Shown piece by piece: positions 44,320 to 52,623 of a stretch of DNA of 64,000 bases. Position 1 is the first letter of the stretch; the number at the start of each line of letters is the position of its first letter. A program made the position numbers and the translations under genes. The DNA comes from Nocardiopsis sp. FIRDI 009 (GTDB lineage Bacteria; Actinomycetota; Actinomycetes; Streptosporangiales; Streptosporangiaceae): positions 1 through 64,000 of the forward strand of contig NZ_QPNC01000002.1 of assembly GCF_003386285.1 (NCBI RefSeq). Reading direction: 5' to 3'. The notes under the pieces are model-generated. The model ran no database searches, was not told the origin of the DNA, and saw nothing but the letters and a program-made list of their open reading frames with translations.

Positions 44320-45039
44320 ATGTCGGTCGACACACCCCTTCCGGAGGCCGCACCGCCGGCGGCCCAGACCTCCGAACTCCTCCGTGTGGAGGGTGTGACC
44401 AGGCACTTCATGGTCTCGGGCACGCGTATCGACGTCCTGTACGACTGCACGTTCCAGGTGGCGCGCGGCGAGGTCGTGGCGATCGTCGGCCAGTCGGGAT
44501 CGGGCAAGTCCACCCTGCTCAACCTGCTCGGCCTGCTGGACCGGCCGAGCGGCGGCAGCTACGTCTTCGACGGCGTGGACACCACCCGCCTGGGCGAGGG
44601 CCGCCGGTCCCGGCTGCGCGGTGAGGGCATCGGCTTCGTCTTCCAGCAGTTCCATCTGTTGGAGCGGCGCAGCGCCCTGGCCAACGTGGGCGTGCCGATG
44701 GTGCTGGGCGGGGTGCCCGTGTTCCGCCGCCGCGCCCGCGCCCGCGAACTGCTGGAGTCCGTCGGTCTGGGGCACCGCCTCGACTCGCAGCCGCACCAGC
44801 TCTCCGGCGGCGAGCAGCAGCGTGTGGCGCTGGCGCGGGCGCTGAGCCGGGAACCCGCGCTCATCCTCGCCGACGAACCCACGGGCGCCCTGGACGCCGC
44901 GAGCAGCCGGATGATCATGGACCAGCTGCTGGCCCAGGCCGAGCTGCGCGGCGCGGCGGTGGTCGTGGTGACCCACGACCCCAAGGTCGCCGAGCGGGCC
45001 GACCGCGTGGTCGAGCTCGTGGAGGGCCGCACGCGCTGA
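44320..45039 (+). CDS. ABC exporter ATP-binding subunit
   Basis: 239 aa. Walker A GQSGSGKSTLLN, Q-loop FQQFHLLERR, signature LSGGEQQRVALARAL, Walker B ALILADEPTGALD and the switch VVVVTHD are intact. It closely follows the MacB/LolD-type pattern. It begins right after the adaptor stop, so the trio is one operon, closed by the hairpin at 45055-45092. The cargo is unknown; lipids, peptides and drugs are possible. The nearby lipoprotein could be part of the system. Confidence 0.95.
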   Translation: MSVDTPLPEAAPPAAQTSELLRVEGVTRHFMVSGTRIDVLYDCTFQVARGEVVAIVGQSGSGKSTLLNLLGLLDRPSGGSYVFDGVDTTRLGEGRRSRLRGEGIGFVFQQFHLLERRSALANVGVPMVLGGVPVFRRRARARELLESVGLGHRLDSQPHQLSGGEQQRVALARALSREPALILADEPTGALDAASSRMIMDQLLAQAELRGAAVVVVTHDPKVAERADRVVELVEGRTR

Positions 45040-45054
45040 CCCTCCGACCACCGG

Positions 45055-45092
45055 CGTCGGGTCGCGGTCTCCCGGGAGGCCGCGACCCGACG
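45055..45092 (+). terminator. Terminator of the ABC exporter operon
   Basis: A perfect 13-bp stem, CGTCGGGTCGCGG pairing with CCGCGACCCGACG, is followed by TGTTCT. It lies 15 bp after the ATPase stop. Confidence 0.75.
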
Positions 45093-45182
45093 TGTTCTCC
45101 CGGCGGCGGACGGAAATCGGCCCCGACTCTTTCCGGCATTTCCCCGCCGCGGTGGTTCCGGGCGAGATTTCCGCTCAACCGC

Positions 45183-45227
45183 AAAAGGCCGGTGCGGAGG
45201 GAAACTGTGTTTCCGACCGCACCGGCC
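45183..45227 (-). terminator. Terminator of the first tRNA-fMet gene
   Basis: On the minus strand GGCCGGTGCGG pairs with CCGCACCGGCC over 11 bp and is followed by TTTT. It starts 5 nt after the CCA end of the tRNA. Confidence 0.85.
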
Positions 45228-45231
45228 TCGG

Positions 45232-45308
45232 TGGTAGCGGGGACAGGATTTGAACCTGCGACCTCTGGGTTATGAGCCCAGCGAGCTACCGAACTGCTCC
45301 ACCCCGCG
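45232..45308 (-). tRNA. tRNA-fMet (CAT), copy 1
   Basis: 77 nt with encoded CCA. The cloverleaf is complete: acceptor CGCGGGG/CCCCGCT, D stem GAGC/GCTC, anticodon stem CTGGG/CCCAG around CTCATAA, T loop TTCAAAT. Initiator marks are all present: an unpaired 1-72 (C1 opposite U72), three G-C pairs at 29-31/39-41, and A11-U24. A promoter of TTGCCA, 18 bp, TAGAAT (complement of 45345-45350 and 45321-45326) stands just upstream. Confidence 0.97.
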
Positions 45309-45320
45309 TCGTTGATCCCT

Positions 45321-45350
45321 ATTCTAGGGCCTTATCGCCCCGGGTGGCAA
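45321..45350 (-). promoter_or_regulatory. Promoter of tRNA-fMet copy 1
   Basis: TTGCCA and TAGAAT on the minus strand are separated by 18 bp, giving a start about 6 nt before the mature 5' end. Confidence 0.7.
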
Positions 45351-45580
45351 ATCGGTTTTTCCTGAGGAACGACCGATGGGGATCCACCCCGGTCCGACCT
45401 CGCGGCCCGACCTTCGGTAACCGTATCAGGACTCGCGCCCTGGATCGACCACCGCCGACTTCCACCCGTTCGGAATGCATTCCGATCCCCGCCGGAGCGG
45501 GGCGGTGAGTGAAAAGCACCGGACCCGGAATTTCTCCCGGGCCCGGCATCACTCTCGGGGGTCTGGAGGGCGACCTCCAG

Positions 45581-45629
45581 AAAAATGCGACAAGCCGGTG
45601 TGGAAGGAGGGTCACCCTCCGACCACACC
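45581..45629 (-). terminator. Terminator of tRNA-fMet copy 2
   Basis: GGTGTGG and GGAGGGT pair with ACCCTCC and CCACACC in one interrupted stem (45597-45629); on the minus strand a run of five T follows about 11 nt later (45581-45585). Confidence 0.65.
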
Positions 45630-45639
45630 AGCTCTTCGC

Positions 45640-45716
45640 TGGTAGCGGGGACAGGATTTGAACCTGCGACCTCTGGGTTATGAGCCCAGCGAGCTACCGA
45701 ACTGCTCCACCCCGCG
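45640..45716 (-). tRNA. tRNA-fMet (CAT), copy 2
   Basis: 77 nt, identical in sequence to copy 1 including the encoded CCA, C1-U72 mismatch and the three G-C anticodon-stem pairs. Promoter: TTGGGT (complement of 45754-45759), 17 bp, TACTGT (complement of 45731-45736). Each copy has its own promoter and terminator, so this is a duplicated unit, not one operon. Confidence 0.97.
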
Positions 45717-45730
45717 TCGTTGTGTTCTCA

Positions 45731-45759
45731 ACAGTAGCGTGTCCGCGCCGTGAACCCAA
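45731..45759 (-). promoter_or_regulatory. Promoter of tRNA-fMet copy 2
   Basis: TTGGGT and TACTGT on the minus strand are 17 bp apart, 14-15 nt before the mature tRNA 5' end. Confidence 0.6.
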
Positions 45760-45876
45760 ATCGACGCCGCGAGACGTGGGCCACCCCGTTCCGGAGGCGG
45801 TCCGACGCCGGCGGGGCGGAGCCCGAAGGCCCCGCCCCGTCGACCGGTCACCCGAACCCCGCGCGGGGTCGGGAGA

Positions 45877-48800
45877 CTACTCGTTCAGCGCCTCCTCGAT
45901 CGCCTCCAGGGCCTCCCGGAGGTCCTCGTTGGCCCGCTCCTGGTTCTCCTGCGCCTCCTCCCATGCCTCGACGGCCTCGTTCAGCGCGTCGGTGAGCGCC
46001 TCGTTGCCGGAGGGCTCGTCGGCGGGCTCGTCCGCGTCGCCCTCGGCGGGCTCCTCGTCCTCGGCGGGCGCCTCCGGGTCGGGCAGCGGCGCCTCGCCCT
46101 CACCGAAGAGGTTGTTCAGCGCCTCCTGGAGGTTGCCGCCGATCGCGACGTCCTCACCGAAGCCGACCATCACCTGCTGGAGCAGCGGGAAGGAGGCCGC
46201 ACCGCCGCCACCGGCCTGGACGTAGAGCGGCTCGACGTACAGCAGACCGCCCGCGAACGGCAGGGTCAGCAGGTTGCCCCGCGTCACCTCGGCGTTGGAC
46301 TGCTCCAGCGGCAGCAGGACCTCGCGGACCGCCGCGTCGGAGTCGAAGGCGTTCTGCATCTGGCCGGGACCGAAGTTGACCGTGCTGCGCGGCAGCTCCA
46401 GCAGTTGCAGCTGGCCGTAGTCCTCCGAGCCGGGGTCGCTGTTGACCGCCATGAAGGCCGCGAGGTTCTCGCGGTTGCGCGGGACGAACGTGGTGGTCAG
46501 CGAGAAGCTGGGCTCGTCGTCACCCGGGTAGTTGATCGTCTGGCGGTACGCCGGCATCGGGGCGTCGTCCCCGGTGGTCGGGTCGGCGGGGACCGTCCAG
46601 AAGTCCTGACCGCCGTAGAAGGCCTCGGCGTTGGTCACGTGGTACTCGCGCATGATCTCGCGCTGCACCTTGAACAGGTCGTCCGGGTAGCGGACGTGCT
46701 GGAGCAGCTCCTCGCTCATCTCCTCCCGGGGCTCCACGATGCCCGGGAAGGCGCTCATCCACGTCTGGAGGACCGGGTCCTGCTCGTCCCACGCGTACAG
46801 CGTGACGGTGCCGTCGTAGGCGTCGACGGTCGCCTTGACCGAGTTGCGGATGTAGTTGACCTCGTTGCCGGGCAGCGCGCCGACCTGCTGCGCCGTACCG
46901 TCCGTGAACGTGTCGGTGACCGCCTGGTTGAAGTCGATCGGCTTGGCGTACGGGTAGCCGTTGGACGTGGTGTAGGCGTCCACGATCCACTGGACCCTGC
47001 CGTCCACCACCGCCGGGTAGGGGCTGCTGTCCACGGTCAGGAAGGGGGCGACGCGCTCCACGCGCTCCAGCGGGTCGCGCTCGTAGATGATGCGCGAGTC
47101 ACTGGTGATGGCGCTGTTGAGCAGGATGTTCGGTTCCTGGTACTTGATCGCGTACAGGATCCGGTCGAAGAAGCTGCTCAGCTGGACGCCGCCGCTGCCC
47201 TCGTAGCGGTTGTAGGCCTGGGACCCGTCGTCCTCGGTGCCCTCGTCACCGCCGTTGCCGGCGCCCTCGCCGCCGTCGGCGCCCTCGTCCTGGGCGCCCT
47301 CCTCGGAGCCGCCCTCGGTGTCGGAGTCGGACGGGGCGCGGGCCTCGTCCGGTTCGGGGCTCTCGGTGGGCTCCAGGGCGTCCTCCAGGGTGGGGACCTC
47401 CTCGGTCTCCTCCTCCGGGTCGACCGGGTGGTCGTACTCGCGCTCGGCCTGGACGATGACGTACTCCGCGCCCTCGCGGCCGTAGTAGATCCGCGGCTCG
47501 TACTCGCCGGTGACCTCGCTCAGCTCGCCCCGGGGCGGGATGTTGTACTCGGTGAAGACCGGGCGGCCCTCGGCGTCGATCAGGTTGCCCGCGGCGGCGA
47601 CCATGCCGTAGCCGTGGGTGTAGATCAGGTGCCGGTTGAGCCAGTTGTCCTGGTCGGCGGGCGGCCCCTCCAACTCGCGGACGGCGACGATGGTGTCGAT
47701 CAGGTTGCCCTCGGCGTCCGGGTACCGGTCGACCTCCAGCACGTCCGGGAACTCGTAGAAGCCGCGGACCTGCTGCATCTGCTGGAAGGTCTGCGAGATC
47801 ACGGACGGGTCGGCCAGGCGGACGCTCGGGATCGTGTCGGCCTCGGCCGCCAGCTCCTGCGGCGTCAGCTCGGTCGTGGCGTCGTAGCTCTCCACCTCGG
47901 CGTCGGCGATGCCGTAGGCGGCGCGCGTGGACTCGATGTTGCGCTCGATGTAGGGCTCCTCCAGGCGCAGCTCGTTCGGCCGGACCTGGAAGCGCTGGAC
48001 GATCTCGGGGTAGGCGACGCCGACCAGCACCGCGGACAGGACCAGCAGACCGAGGCTGGCCATCGGGACCATGGTGTTCTTGAAGTAGATGTTGGCGAAG
48101 AACAGCAGGGCGCAGATGACGGAGATGACGGTGAGGATCGTCAGGGCCGTCTTGACCGCGTTCACGTCCGTGTAGGACGCGCCGAAGGTGTAGCCGCGGT
48201 CGGAGAAGACCAGGCCGTAGCGGTCCAGCCAGTACGACCCTGCGCGCAGCAGCACGAAGACGCCCAGGAGCACCGACAGGTGCACCCGGGCGGCGGGGGT
48301 GGCGCGCTGGCCGCTGTCGTTCTGGAGGCGCACGCCCCCGTACAGGTAGTGGACGATGACCGCGGCGATGAACGCCAGGATGACCGCCGCGTACACGTAG
48401 CCGAGCAGCGTGCGCACGAACGGGTAGACGAACGCGAAGAACCCGATGTCATTGCCGAACTCGGGGTCGGCGACGCCGAAGTCGGTCGCGTGCACGAACT
48501 GGAGGTAGGACCGCCAGTCACCGCTGGCCGCGGCTCCGGCCAGGAGGGCGAGTGCGCCGACCGCGATCCAGAAGAACAGTTTGCGGTGCGGGTCGATCGA
48601 CTGCCGGTAGCGGTCGAGCCCCTGCTGCTCCAGGCTCATCGGCCGCACGCCGGGCCGGGAGCGGTAGGCGAAGAAGATGCTGGCGCCGACGATGACGGCC
48701 ATGACCAACGCGGAGACGGCGAACAGCAGCACGCGCGTCCACAGCTCGGTCAGGAACACCGTCGTGTATCCGACGGAGCTGAACCACTTGAAATCGGTCC

Positions 48801-48921
48801 AGAAGTTCGCGGCGAGCGCCAGGCCCGCGATGATGACGACCACGGTCGCCGCGACAGGCGCGAGCAACCTTGATCGGCGAGGCATACGCGCAGGTGGTGC
48901 GCCGGGCGATCGGAAGCTCAC
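45877..48921 (-). CDS. UPF0182 family large membrane protein
   Basis: About 1014 aa. Seven or so hydrophobic spans in the first 320 residues (for example ATVVVIIAGLALAANFWTDFKWFSSVGYTTVF) are followed by a very large outer domain of 600 residues. The family's FWTDWLWF-like motif appears as FWTDFKWF. There is an acidic Glu/Asp/Gly-rich insertion at about 560-620 and a long acidic tail after LNNLFGEGEAPLPD. Function in actinobacteria is unknown. GTG 48921 is preferred for its GAGGGGGAGG site; ATG 48885 lacks one. Confidence 0.92.
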   Translation of the reverse strand: MSFRSPGAPPARMPRRSRLLAPVAATVVVIIAGLALAANFWTDFKWFSSVGYTTVFLTELWTRVLLFAVSALVMAVIVGASIFFAYRSRPGVRPMSLEQQGLDRYRQSIDPHRKLFFWIAVGALALLAGAAASGDWRSYLQFVHATDFGVADPEFGNDIGFFAFVYPFVRTLLGYVYAAVILAFIAAVIVHYLYGGVRLQNDSGQRATPAARVHLSVLLGVFVLLRAGSYWLDRYGLVFSDRGYTFGASYTDVNAVKTALTILTVISVICALLFFANIYFKNTMVPMASLGLLVLSAVLVGVAYPEIVQRFQVRPNELRLEEPYIERNIESTRAAYGIADAEVESYDATTELTPQELAAEADTIPSVRLADPSVISQTFQQMQQVRGFYEFPDVLEVDRYPDAEGNLIDTIVAVRELEGPPADQDNWLNRHLIYTHGYGMVAAAGNLIDAEGRPVFTEYNIPPRGELSEVTGEYEPRIYYGREGAEYVIVQAEREYDHPVDPEEETEEVPTLEDALEPTESPEPDEARAPSDSDTEGGSEEGAQDEGADGGEGAGNGGDEGTEDDGSQAYNRYEGSGGVQLSSFFDRILYAIKYQEPNILLNSAITSDSRIIYERDPLERVERVAPFLTVDSSPYPAVVDGRVQWIVDAYTTSNGYPYAKPIDFNQAVTDTFTDGTAQQVGALPGNEVNYIRNSVKATVDAYDGTVTLYAWDEQDPVLQTWMSAFPGIVEPREEMSEELLQHVRYPDDLFKVQREIMREYHVTNAEAFYGGQDFWTVPADPTTGDDAPMPAYRQTINYPGDDEPSFSLTTTFVPRNRENLAAFMAVNSDPGSEDYGQLQLLELPRSTVNFGPGQMQNAFDSDAAVREVLLPLEQSNAEVTRGNLLTLPFAGGLLYVEPLYVQAGGGGAASFPLLQQVMVGFGEDVAIGGNLQEALNNLFGEGEAPLPDPEAPAEDEEPAEGDADEPADEPSGNEALTDALNEAVEAWEEAQENQERANEDLREALEAIEEALNE

Positions 48922-49136
48922 GCCTCCCCCTCGTTCTGGCTTGTAGATGCGTTCGGTGCGCGTGTGGCGCCTTATTACTGAGAACTTATTCGGAGGACGC
49001 CGGGTTCCCGAAATCCCCCCGTCCGGGTGACGAGCGAGCATCGTTGGGGTATCGGACCGGCAACCGGCGCGCCCAAGGTGACCCTACTGTCCGGGATCGG
49101 GACCGGCGAGGCTCCCGCATCGGTCACCATGGGAGT

Positions 49137-49664
49137 GTGTCGAACATTCGCGAAGCCGTCATGGACCTGGAACGCCACGCCGCCGAGCAGGGGTGGGACC
49201 GGCCGCTGGGCCTGTACGCCCTGGTGCCCACCGCCGAGCTGCTGAAGGCGGAACCGGCCCTGGCCGATCTGCTGGGGATCGACTCCCCGGTCGACCCGGA
49301 GGAGCTGACGCCGGTCGAGCAGGAGCCGCTCCCCGACGACGTCCCCCTGGAGGAGGCGCTGGGCCGCATCCTGTGGCCGGAGGACGTGGCCGGGTGCGCG
49401 CTGGTCATGGAGCGCCTGGTGGTGAAGGGGTCGGACGAGACCCTGACCGTGGGCGAGGACCCGGTCTCCTCCGGCCGGGAGACCGAGGAGATCCGGATGG
49501 TCGCCGGGGTGCTGCGGGACGGGTCGCGCCACTGCGCGATGCGGATGCGCAGCCACGACAGCGAGGCCGAGGTGCTCAGCGGGGCCGACCTGATCCCGGC
49601 GCTGACCTCCGCGCTCGCGCTGACCCTGGACATCGACGAGGACGGTCGGGCCGAGAACGGCTGA
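49137..49664 (+). CDS. PPA1309 family protein
   Basis: About 175 aa. SNIREAVMDLERHAAEQGWDRPLGLYALVPTAELL begins the protein, followed by an acidic centre and VAGCALVMERLVV, then GVLRDGSRHCAMRMRSHDSE. This matches a small actinobacterial family, without known function, that is usually encoded beside UPF0182, as here (divergent, 215 bp apart). It has no signal peptide. GTG 49137 is the likely start, ATG 49158-49170 region an alternative. Confidence 0.82.
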   Translation: MSNIREAVMDLERHAAEQGWDRPLGLYALVPTAELLKAEPALADLLGIDSPVDPEELTPVEQEPLPDDVPLEEALGRILWPEDVAGCALVMERLVVKGSDETLTVGEDPVSSGRETEEIRMVAGVLRDGSRHCAMRMRSHDSEAEVLSGADLIPALTSALALTLDIDEDGRAENG

Positions 49665-49721
49665 GCCCTGTTTGCTTCGGTCCTGTGCTCGGCTTCGGAC
49701 CGTCCCGGGCGGGGGGGGGAC

Positions 49722-50804
49722 CTACTCCAGGCCCTCGCAGCGGGGCAGTGCGCCCTCGCCGGTCCGGATGGTCTCCAGGGCGTCGACCGCGTCGTCGAGC
49801 GTCTCCACCCGGACCACCTCCAGCTCCCCGTAGGCCGCCGAGTCGGCGACCTGGTCGCAGCTGTCGGCGGCCACGAGGAAGTACTCGGCGCCGTCGCGCC
49901 GGGCGCTGACCATCTTCTGCGGGATGCCGCTGATTCCGCCGACCTGGCCGTCGGCGCTGATGGTGCCCGATCCGGCCACGCGGGCGCCGCCGGTCAGGCT
50001 CTCCTCGCTGAGCCGGTCCATGATGCCGAGCGCGAACATCATCCCGGCGCTCGGCCCGCCGATGTCGCCGACGGAGATCTCCACGTCGATCGGGAACTCC
50101 GTGTCGTCGGTGATGAGGATGCCGACGGCGGCCGTGCCGTCCTGGCCCTCCGCCGTGGTGATCTCGACCTCGACGGTCTCGCCGTCCCGGTCCAGCACCA
50201 TCTCCACGACGTCACCGGGCTCGCGCGCGCTCACCGCGTCGACGACCGCCGCGCTGCCCACGGCCCGTTCGCCGTCGCCGGTGTCCGTGGGGACGGGCTC
50301 GCCGTCGATCTCGACGATGACGTCACCGGCCTGGACCAGACCGTCGGCGGGCATGTCCTCGACGGTGTCGGCGACCACCGGGACCGCCTCGTAGCCGATG
50401 CCGAGCTGGCCCAGCGCGGCGGCGGTCGCGTCGGTCTGGGAGTCGTTCATCTGGACGGTCTGCCGCTCGCTGACCTCCTCGGGCGTGCGGTCGGCCGGGA
50501 AGAGCAGCTCCTCGGGCATGACCGCGTTGCTCGGCGAGAGCCAGGCGGTGAGGACCTCCAGCGCGCTGAGCCGCCGCTGCGGGCCGCCCGCGTACTGGAT
50601 GGTGACCATGGAGAGCGCGCCGTCGTGCTCGTAGCTCTCGGCTCCCTCGATCCGGATCACCGGGCCGTCCTCGAACTCGCCCACGGTGTTCACCGTGACG
50701 CCGGGGGTCGCCACGATGTAGGGCATGGGGAGGTGGAGGCTGCCCAGGGCCAGCCCCACGAGCAGGACGAGGGCGACGACGAGGGTCAGGACACGACGAA
50801 GCAT
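49722..50804 (-). CDS. Membrane PDZ / Lon-like serine protease (YlbL-like)
   Basis: 360 aa. An N-terminal membrane span (VLTLVVALVLLVGLALGSL), then a PDZ domain at about 120-200 (GLVQAGDVIVEIDGEPV), then the Lon proteolytic domain with catalytic Ser in GGPSAGMMFALGIMD and Lys in ISGIPQKMVSA. The protease faces outside. In Bacillus YlbL degrades the cell division inhibitor YneA. TAGGGT (complement of 50811-50816) ends exactly 6 nt before ATG 50804, so I prefer this start to the ATG two codons earlier (50810). Confidence 0.92.
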   Translation of the reverse strand: MLRRVLTLVVALVLLVGLALGSLHLPMPYIVATPGVTVNTVGEFEDGPVIRIEGAESYEHDGALSMVTIQYAGGPQRRLSALEVLTAWLSPSNAVMPEELLFPADRTPEEVSERQTVQMNDSQTDATAAALGQLGIGYEAVPVVADTVEDMPADGLVQAGDVIVEIDGEPVPTDTGDGERAVGSAAVVDAVSAREPGDVVEMVLDRDGETVEVEITTAEGQDGTAAVGILITDDTEFPIDVEISVGDIGGPSAGMMFALGIMDRLSEESLTGGARVAGSGTISADGQVGGISGIPQKMVSARRDGAEYFLVAADSCDQVADSAAYGELEVVRVETLDDAVDALETIRTGEGALPRCEGLE

Positions 50805-50866
50805 GCCCATACCCTACGGCCCGTGCGGAACCCCGCCGCGCGCCCGGTCTCCTCCGGCAGGGGCGG

Positions 50867-51304
50867 CTACGGCGTCCCGACCCACTCGTCCTGACCGTCC
50901 TCGAAGGACTGGTGCTTCCAGATCGGCACCTGTGCCTTGAGGTCGTCGATCAGGCGGCGGCAGGCGTCGAACGCCTCCTGCCGGTGCGCCGCGGCGGCGG
51001 CCACGACCACCGCCGCGTCCCCGATCTCCAGGTCCCCGACGCGGTGGACGGCCGCCAGTTTCACCACCGGCCGTCCGGGGACGGTGGTGCTGGCGAGCAC
51101 CTTCTCCATGACGGCGCGCAGCCGCTCCTCCACCGAGGGGTGCGCCGAGTAGGCCAGTCGGGCGACGTCGCGCCCGTGGTCGTGGTCCCGGACCGTGCCG
51201 ATGAACACGGCGGTTCCCCCGGCCTGGGGGTCCGCCACGGCGGCGAGGACCTCGTCGACGGACAGGGGCGTGTCGCGTACGGCGGCGAGAGTGATTTCTT
51301 GCAC
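50867..51304 (-). CDS. moaE: Molybdopterin synthase catalytic subunit
   Basis: 145 aa. The MoaE fold is clear: GGTAVFIGTVRDHDHGRDV, LAYSAHPSVEERL, AVHRVGDLEIGDAAVVVAAAAAHR and the closing CRRLIDDLKAQVPIWKHQSF with the catalytic lysines. Together with MoaD it adds sulfur to precursor Z to form molybdopterin; MoaD is not in this window. TACCGT (complement of 51311-51316) ends 6 nt before GTG 51304, which supports this start and a leaderless transcript. It lies between the YlbL-like protease and the epimerase. Confidence 0.92.
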   Translation of the reverse strand: MQEITLAAVRDTPLSVDEVLAAVADPQAGGTAVFIGTVRDHDHGRDVARLAYSAHPSVEERLRAVMEKVLASTTVPGRPVVKLAAVHRVGDLEIGDAAVVVAAAAAHRQEAFDACRRLIDDLKAQVPIWKHQSFEDGQDEWVGTP

Positions 51305-51432
51305 GCTTCGACGGTACCAACCCCGACCTGCCCGGTCCCGGGGTCGGGCCAACCCCTGTGGGGTCCTCCATGCCGGTGGGGGGCGGTCTCGTCGTCGGGC
51401 ACGAATCCGGGGGCGCGCCCGGGGTCCGGCGC

Positions 51433-52560
51433 TCAGCCGCGGCCGCGCCGGCGCAGATGGCGGATGGCGGCGGCGGTCCCGATCGCGGCGGCGGCGGCCC
51501 CGGCCGCGCCCGCGGCGGTGATGGTGACCTCCTTGGCGCCCAGCTCGCGGCCCACCAGCGCGGGTTTGCCGCTCCGGTACTCCAGCAGGGCGGTGAGCAC
51601 CTCCCCGTTGCCGTAGCGGGGTTTCCAACCGGCCTCCCGCAGGGTCCGGCAGTCCACCACGCAGGGGTAGACGAGGTGCTTGAGTTCGCCCTCCGCGGCC
51701 GGGGTGATCCTCGCCTGGTGCAGGCGGCGGATGGCGCCGAAGGCCAGGTTGGCGGTGACCTCGAAGGACTTCATGCCCGCGATCTCCTCGACCTCCTCCT
51801 GGGAGAGGGAGCCCTCGCTGGCGACGGTCACGACCCCGTCGGCGCCCTCGACGCCGTGCAGGGCGCACAGCTCCAGGGCGCCGGCCAGGTCGTCGACGTG
51901 GCAGAACTGCCAGCGCTGTTCGTGGCCCTTGACCGTGAGCAGGCGGGGGGCGGAGAAGTGGCGGCTGAGCAGGGTGTCCAGGCCGGGGCCGACCAGCGGC
52001 GCGGGGCGGACGACGGTCACGGACAGGCTCGGGTGCGCCCGGCGGGCGCGTTCGACGAGTGCCTCGATCTCCGCGAAGTCGCCGGTCAGCCCGGCGCTGT
52101 TGTCGGACACCCGCGGGGCGTCCTCGGGCAGCGGCACCGGGTTGTCGGGGGCCGCGCCGTAGACCATGGTGCCGGTGACGAGGATGACGCGCGGCACGCC
52201 CGAGGCGGCGGCGGCCGTCAGAACCGTCTGGGCGGCGCGGACGTTGTGCTGGCGGCGCTTGGCGGGTTTGGTGTCCAGGGAGCGGTCGTCGGCGGTGTGC
52301 ACCAGGACGTCGATGCCGTCGAGCCGCGAGACCAGCCCCGGGTCGCACACGTCGGCGATCCGCCAGGTGACGCCGTCCAGGTCGGAGAACTCGTCGTCGA
52401 TCGCCACGACCTCCCGGGCGGCCACGGAACCATTCCGCTCGGCCAGGCGTTGCACGAGGAGCCGACCCACGCCGGAGGCGGCGCCGGTGACCGCGACCAC
52501 CGGGCCCGCGCCTTCGGACGGGCTGTGCTCTGGGCGAACCTGGCTGCTTTCGGTATTCAC
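51433..52560 (-). CDS. NAD-dependent epimerase/dehydratase (extended SDR)
   Basis: 375 aa. The nucleotide loop VVAVTGAASGVGRLLVQRLAE, VLVHTADD, LVTGTMVYGAAP and TVVRPAPLVGPGL make an extended short-chain dehydrogenase fold; the catalytic Tyr is in MVYGAA, and its usual lysine partner is not seen, so activity may be altered. The C-terminal 30 residues are hydrophobic and Ala-rich followed by a basic stop-anchor (AAIRHLRRRGRG), which suggests a membrane tail. Substrate is unknown. It diverges from the DUF2342 gene. Confidence 0.8.
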   Translation of the reverse strand: MNTESSQVRPEHSPSEGAGPVVAVTGAASGVGRLLVQRLAERNGSVAAREVVAIDDEFSDLDGVTWRIADVCDPGLVSRLDGIDVLVHTADDRSLDTKPAKRRQHNVRAAQTVLTAAAASGVPRVILVTGTMVYGAAPDNPVPLPEDAPRVSDNSAGLTGDFAEIEALVERARRAHPSLSVTVVRPAPLVGPGLDTLLSRHFSAPRLLTVKGHEQRWQFCHVDDLAGALELCALHGVEGADGVVTVASEGSLSQEEVEEIAGMKSFEVTANLAFGAIRRLHQARITPAAEGELKHLVYPCVVDCRTLREAGWKPRYGNGEVLTALLEYRSGKPALVGRELGAKEVTITAAGAAGAAAAAIGTAAAIRHLRRRGRG

Positions 52561-52623
52561 TCCGGGCGACTCCCAGCTAACGTGACAGTGGAGACCAAAC
52601 CTAATCCTGCCTGAGGTCTGATT

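Larger units (their letters stand above)
45309..45639. other. Spacer between the two tRNA-fMet genes
   Basis: 331 bp without a believable gene. It holds the promoter of copy 1 at 45321-45350, the terminator of copy 2 near 45597-45629, and another small hairpin CTGGAGG/CCTCCAG at 45563-45580. Short reading frames here are accidental. Confidence 0.6.

Noticed and set aside
45563..45580. CTGGAGG/CCTCCAG hairpin as a terminator
   Set aside because: The run next to it reads A on the plus strand, and on the minus strand the T-run precedes the stem, so it is wrongly placed for either direction.
45319..45628. Two 98-codon minus-strand frames between the tRNA genes
   Set aside because: They overlap the tRNA promoter and terminator signals, overlap each other in different frames and have no ribosome-binding site.
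46405..48873. 822-codon plus-strand frame opposite UPF0182
   Set aside because: Typical antisense shadow in high-GC DNA, made mostly of V, D, G and R.
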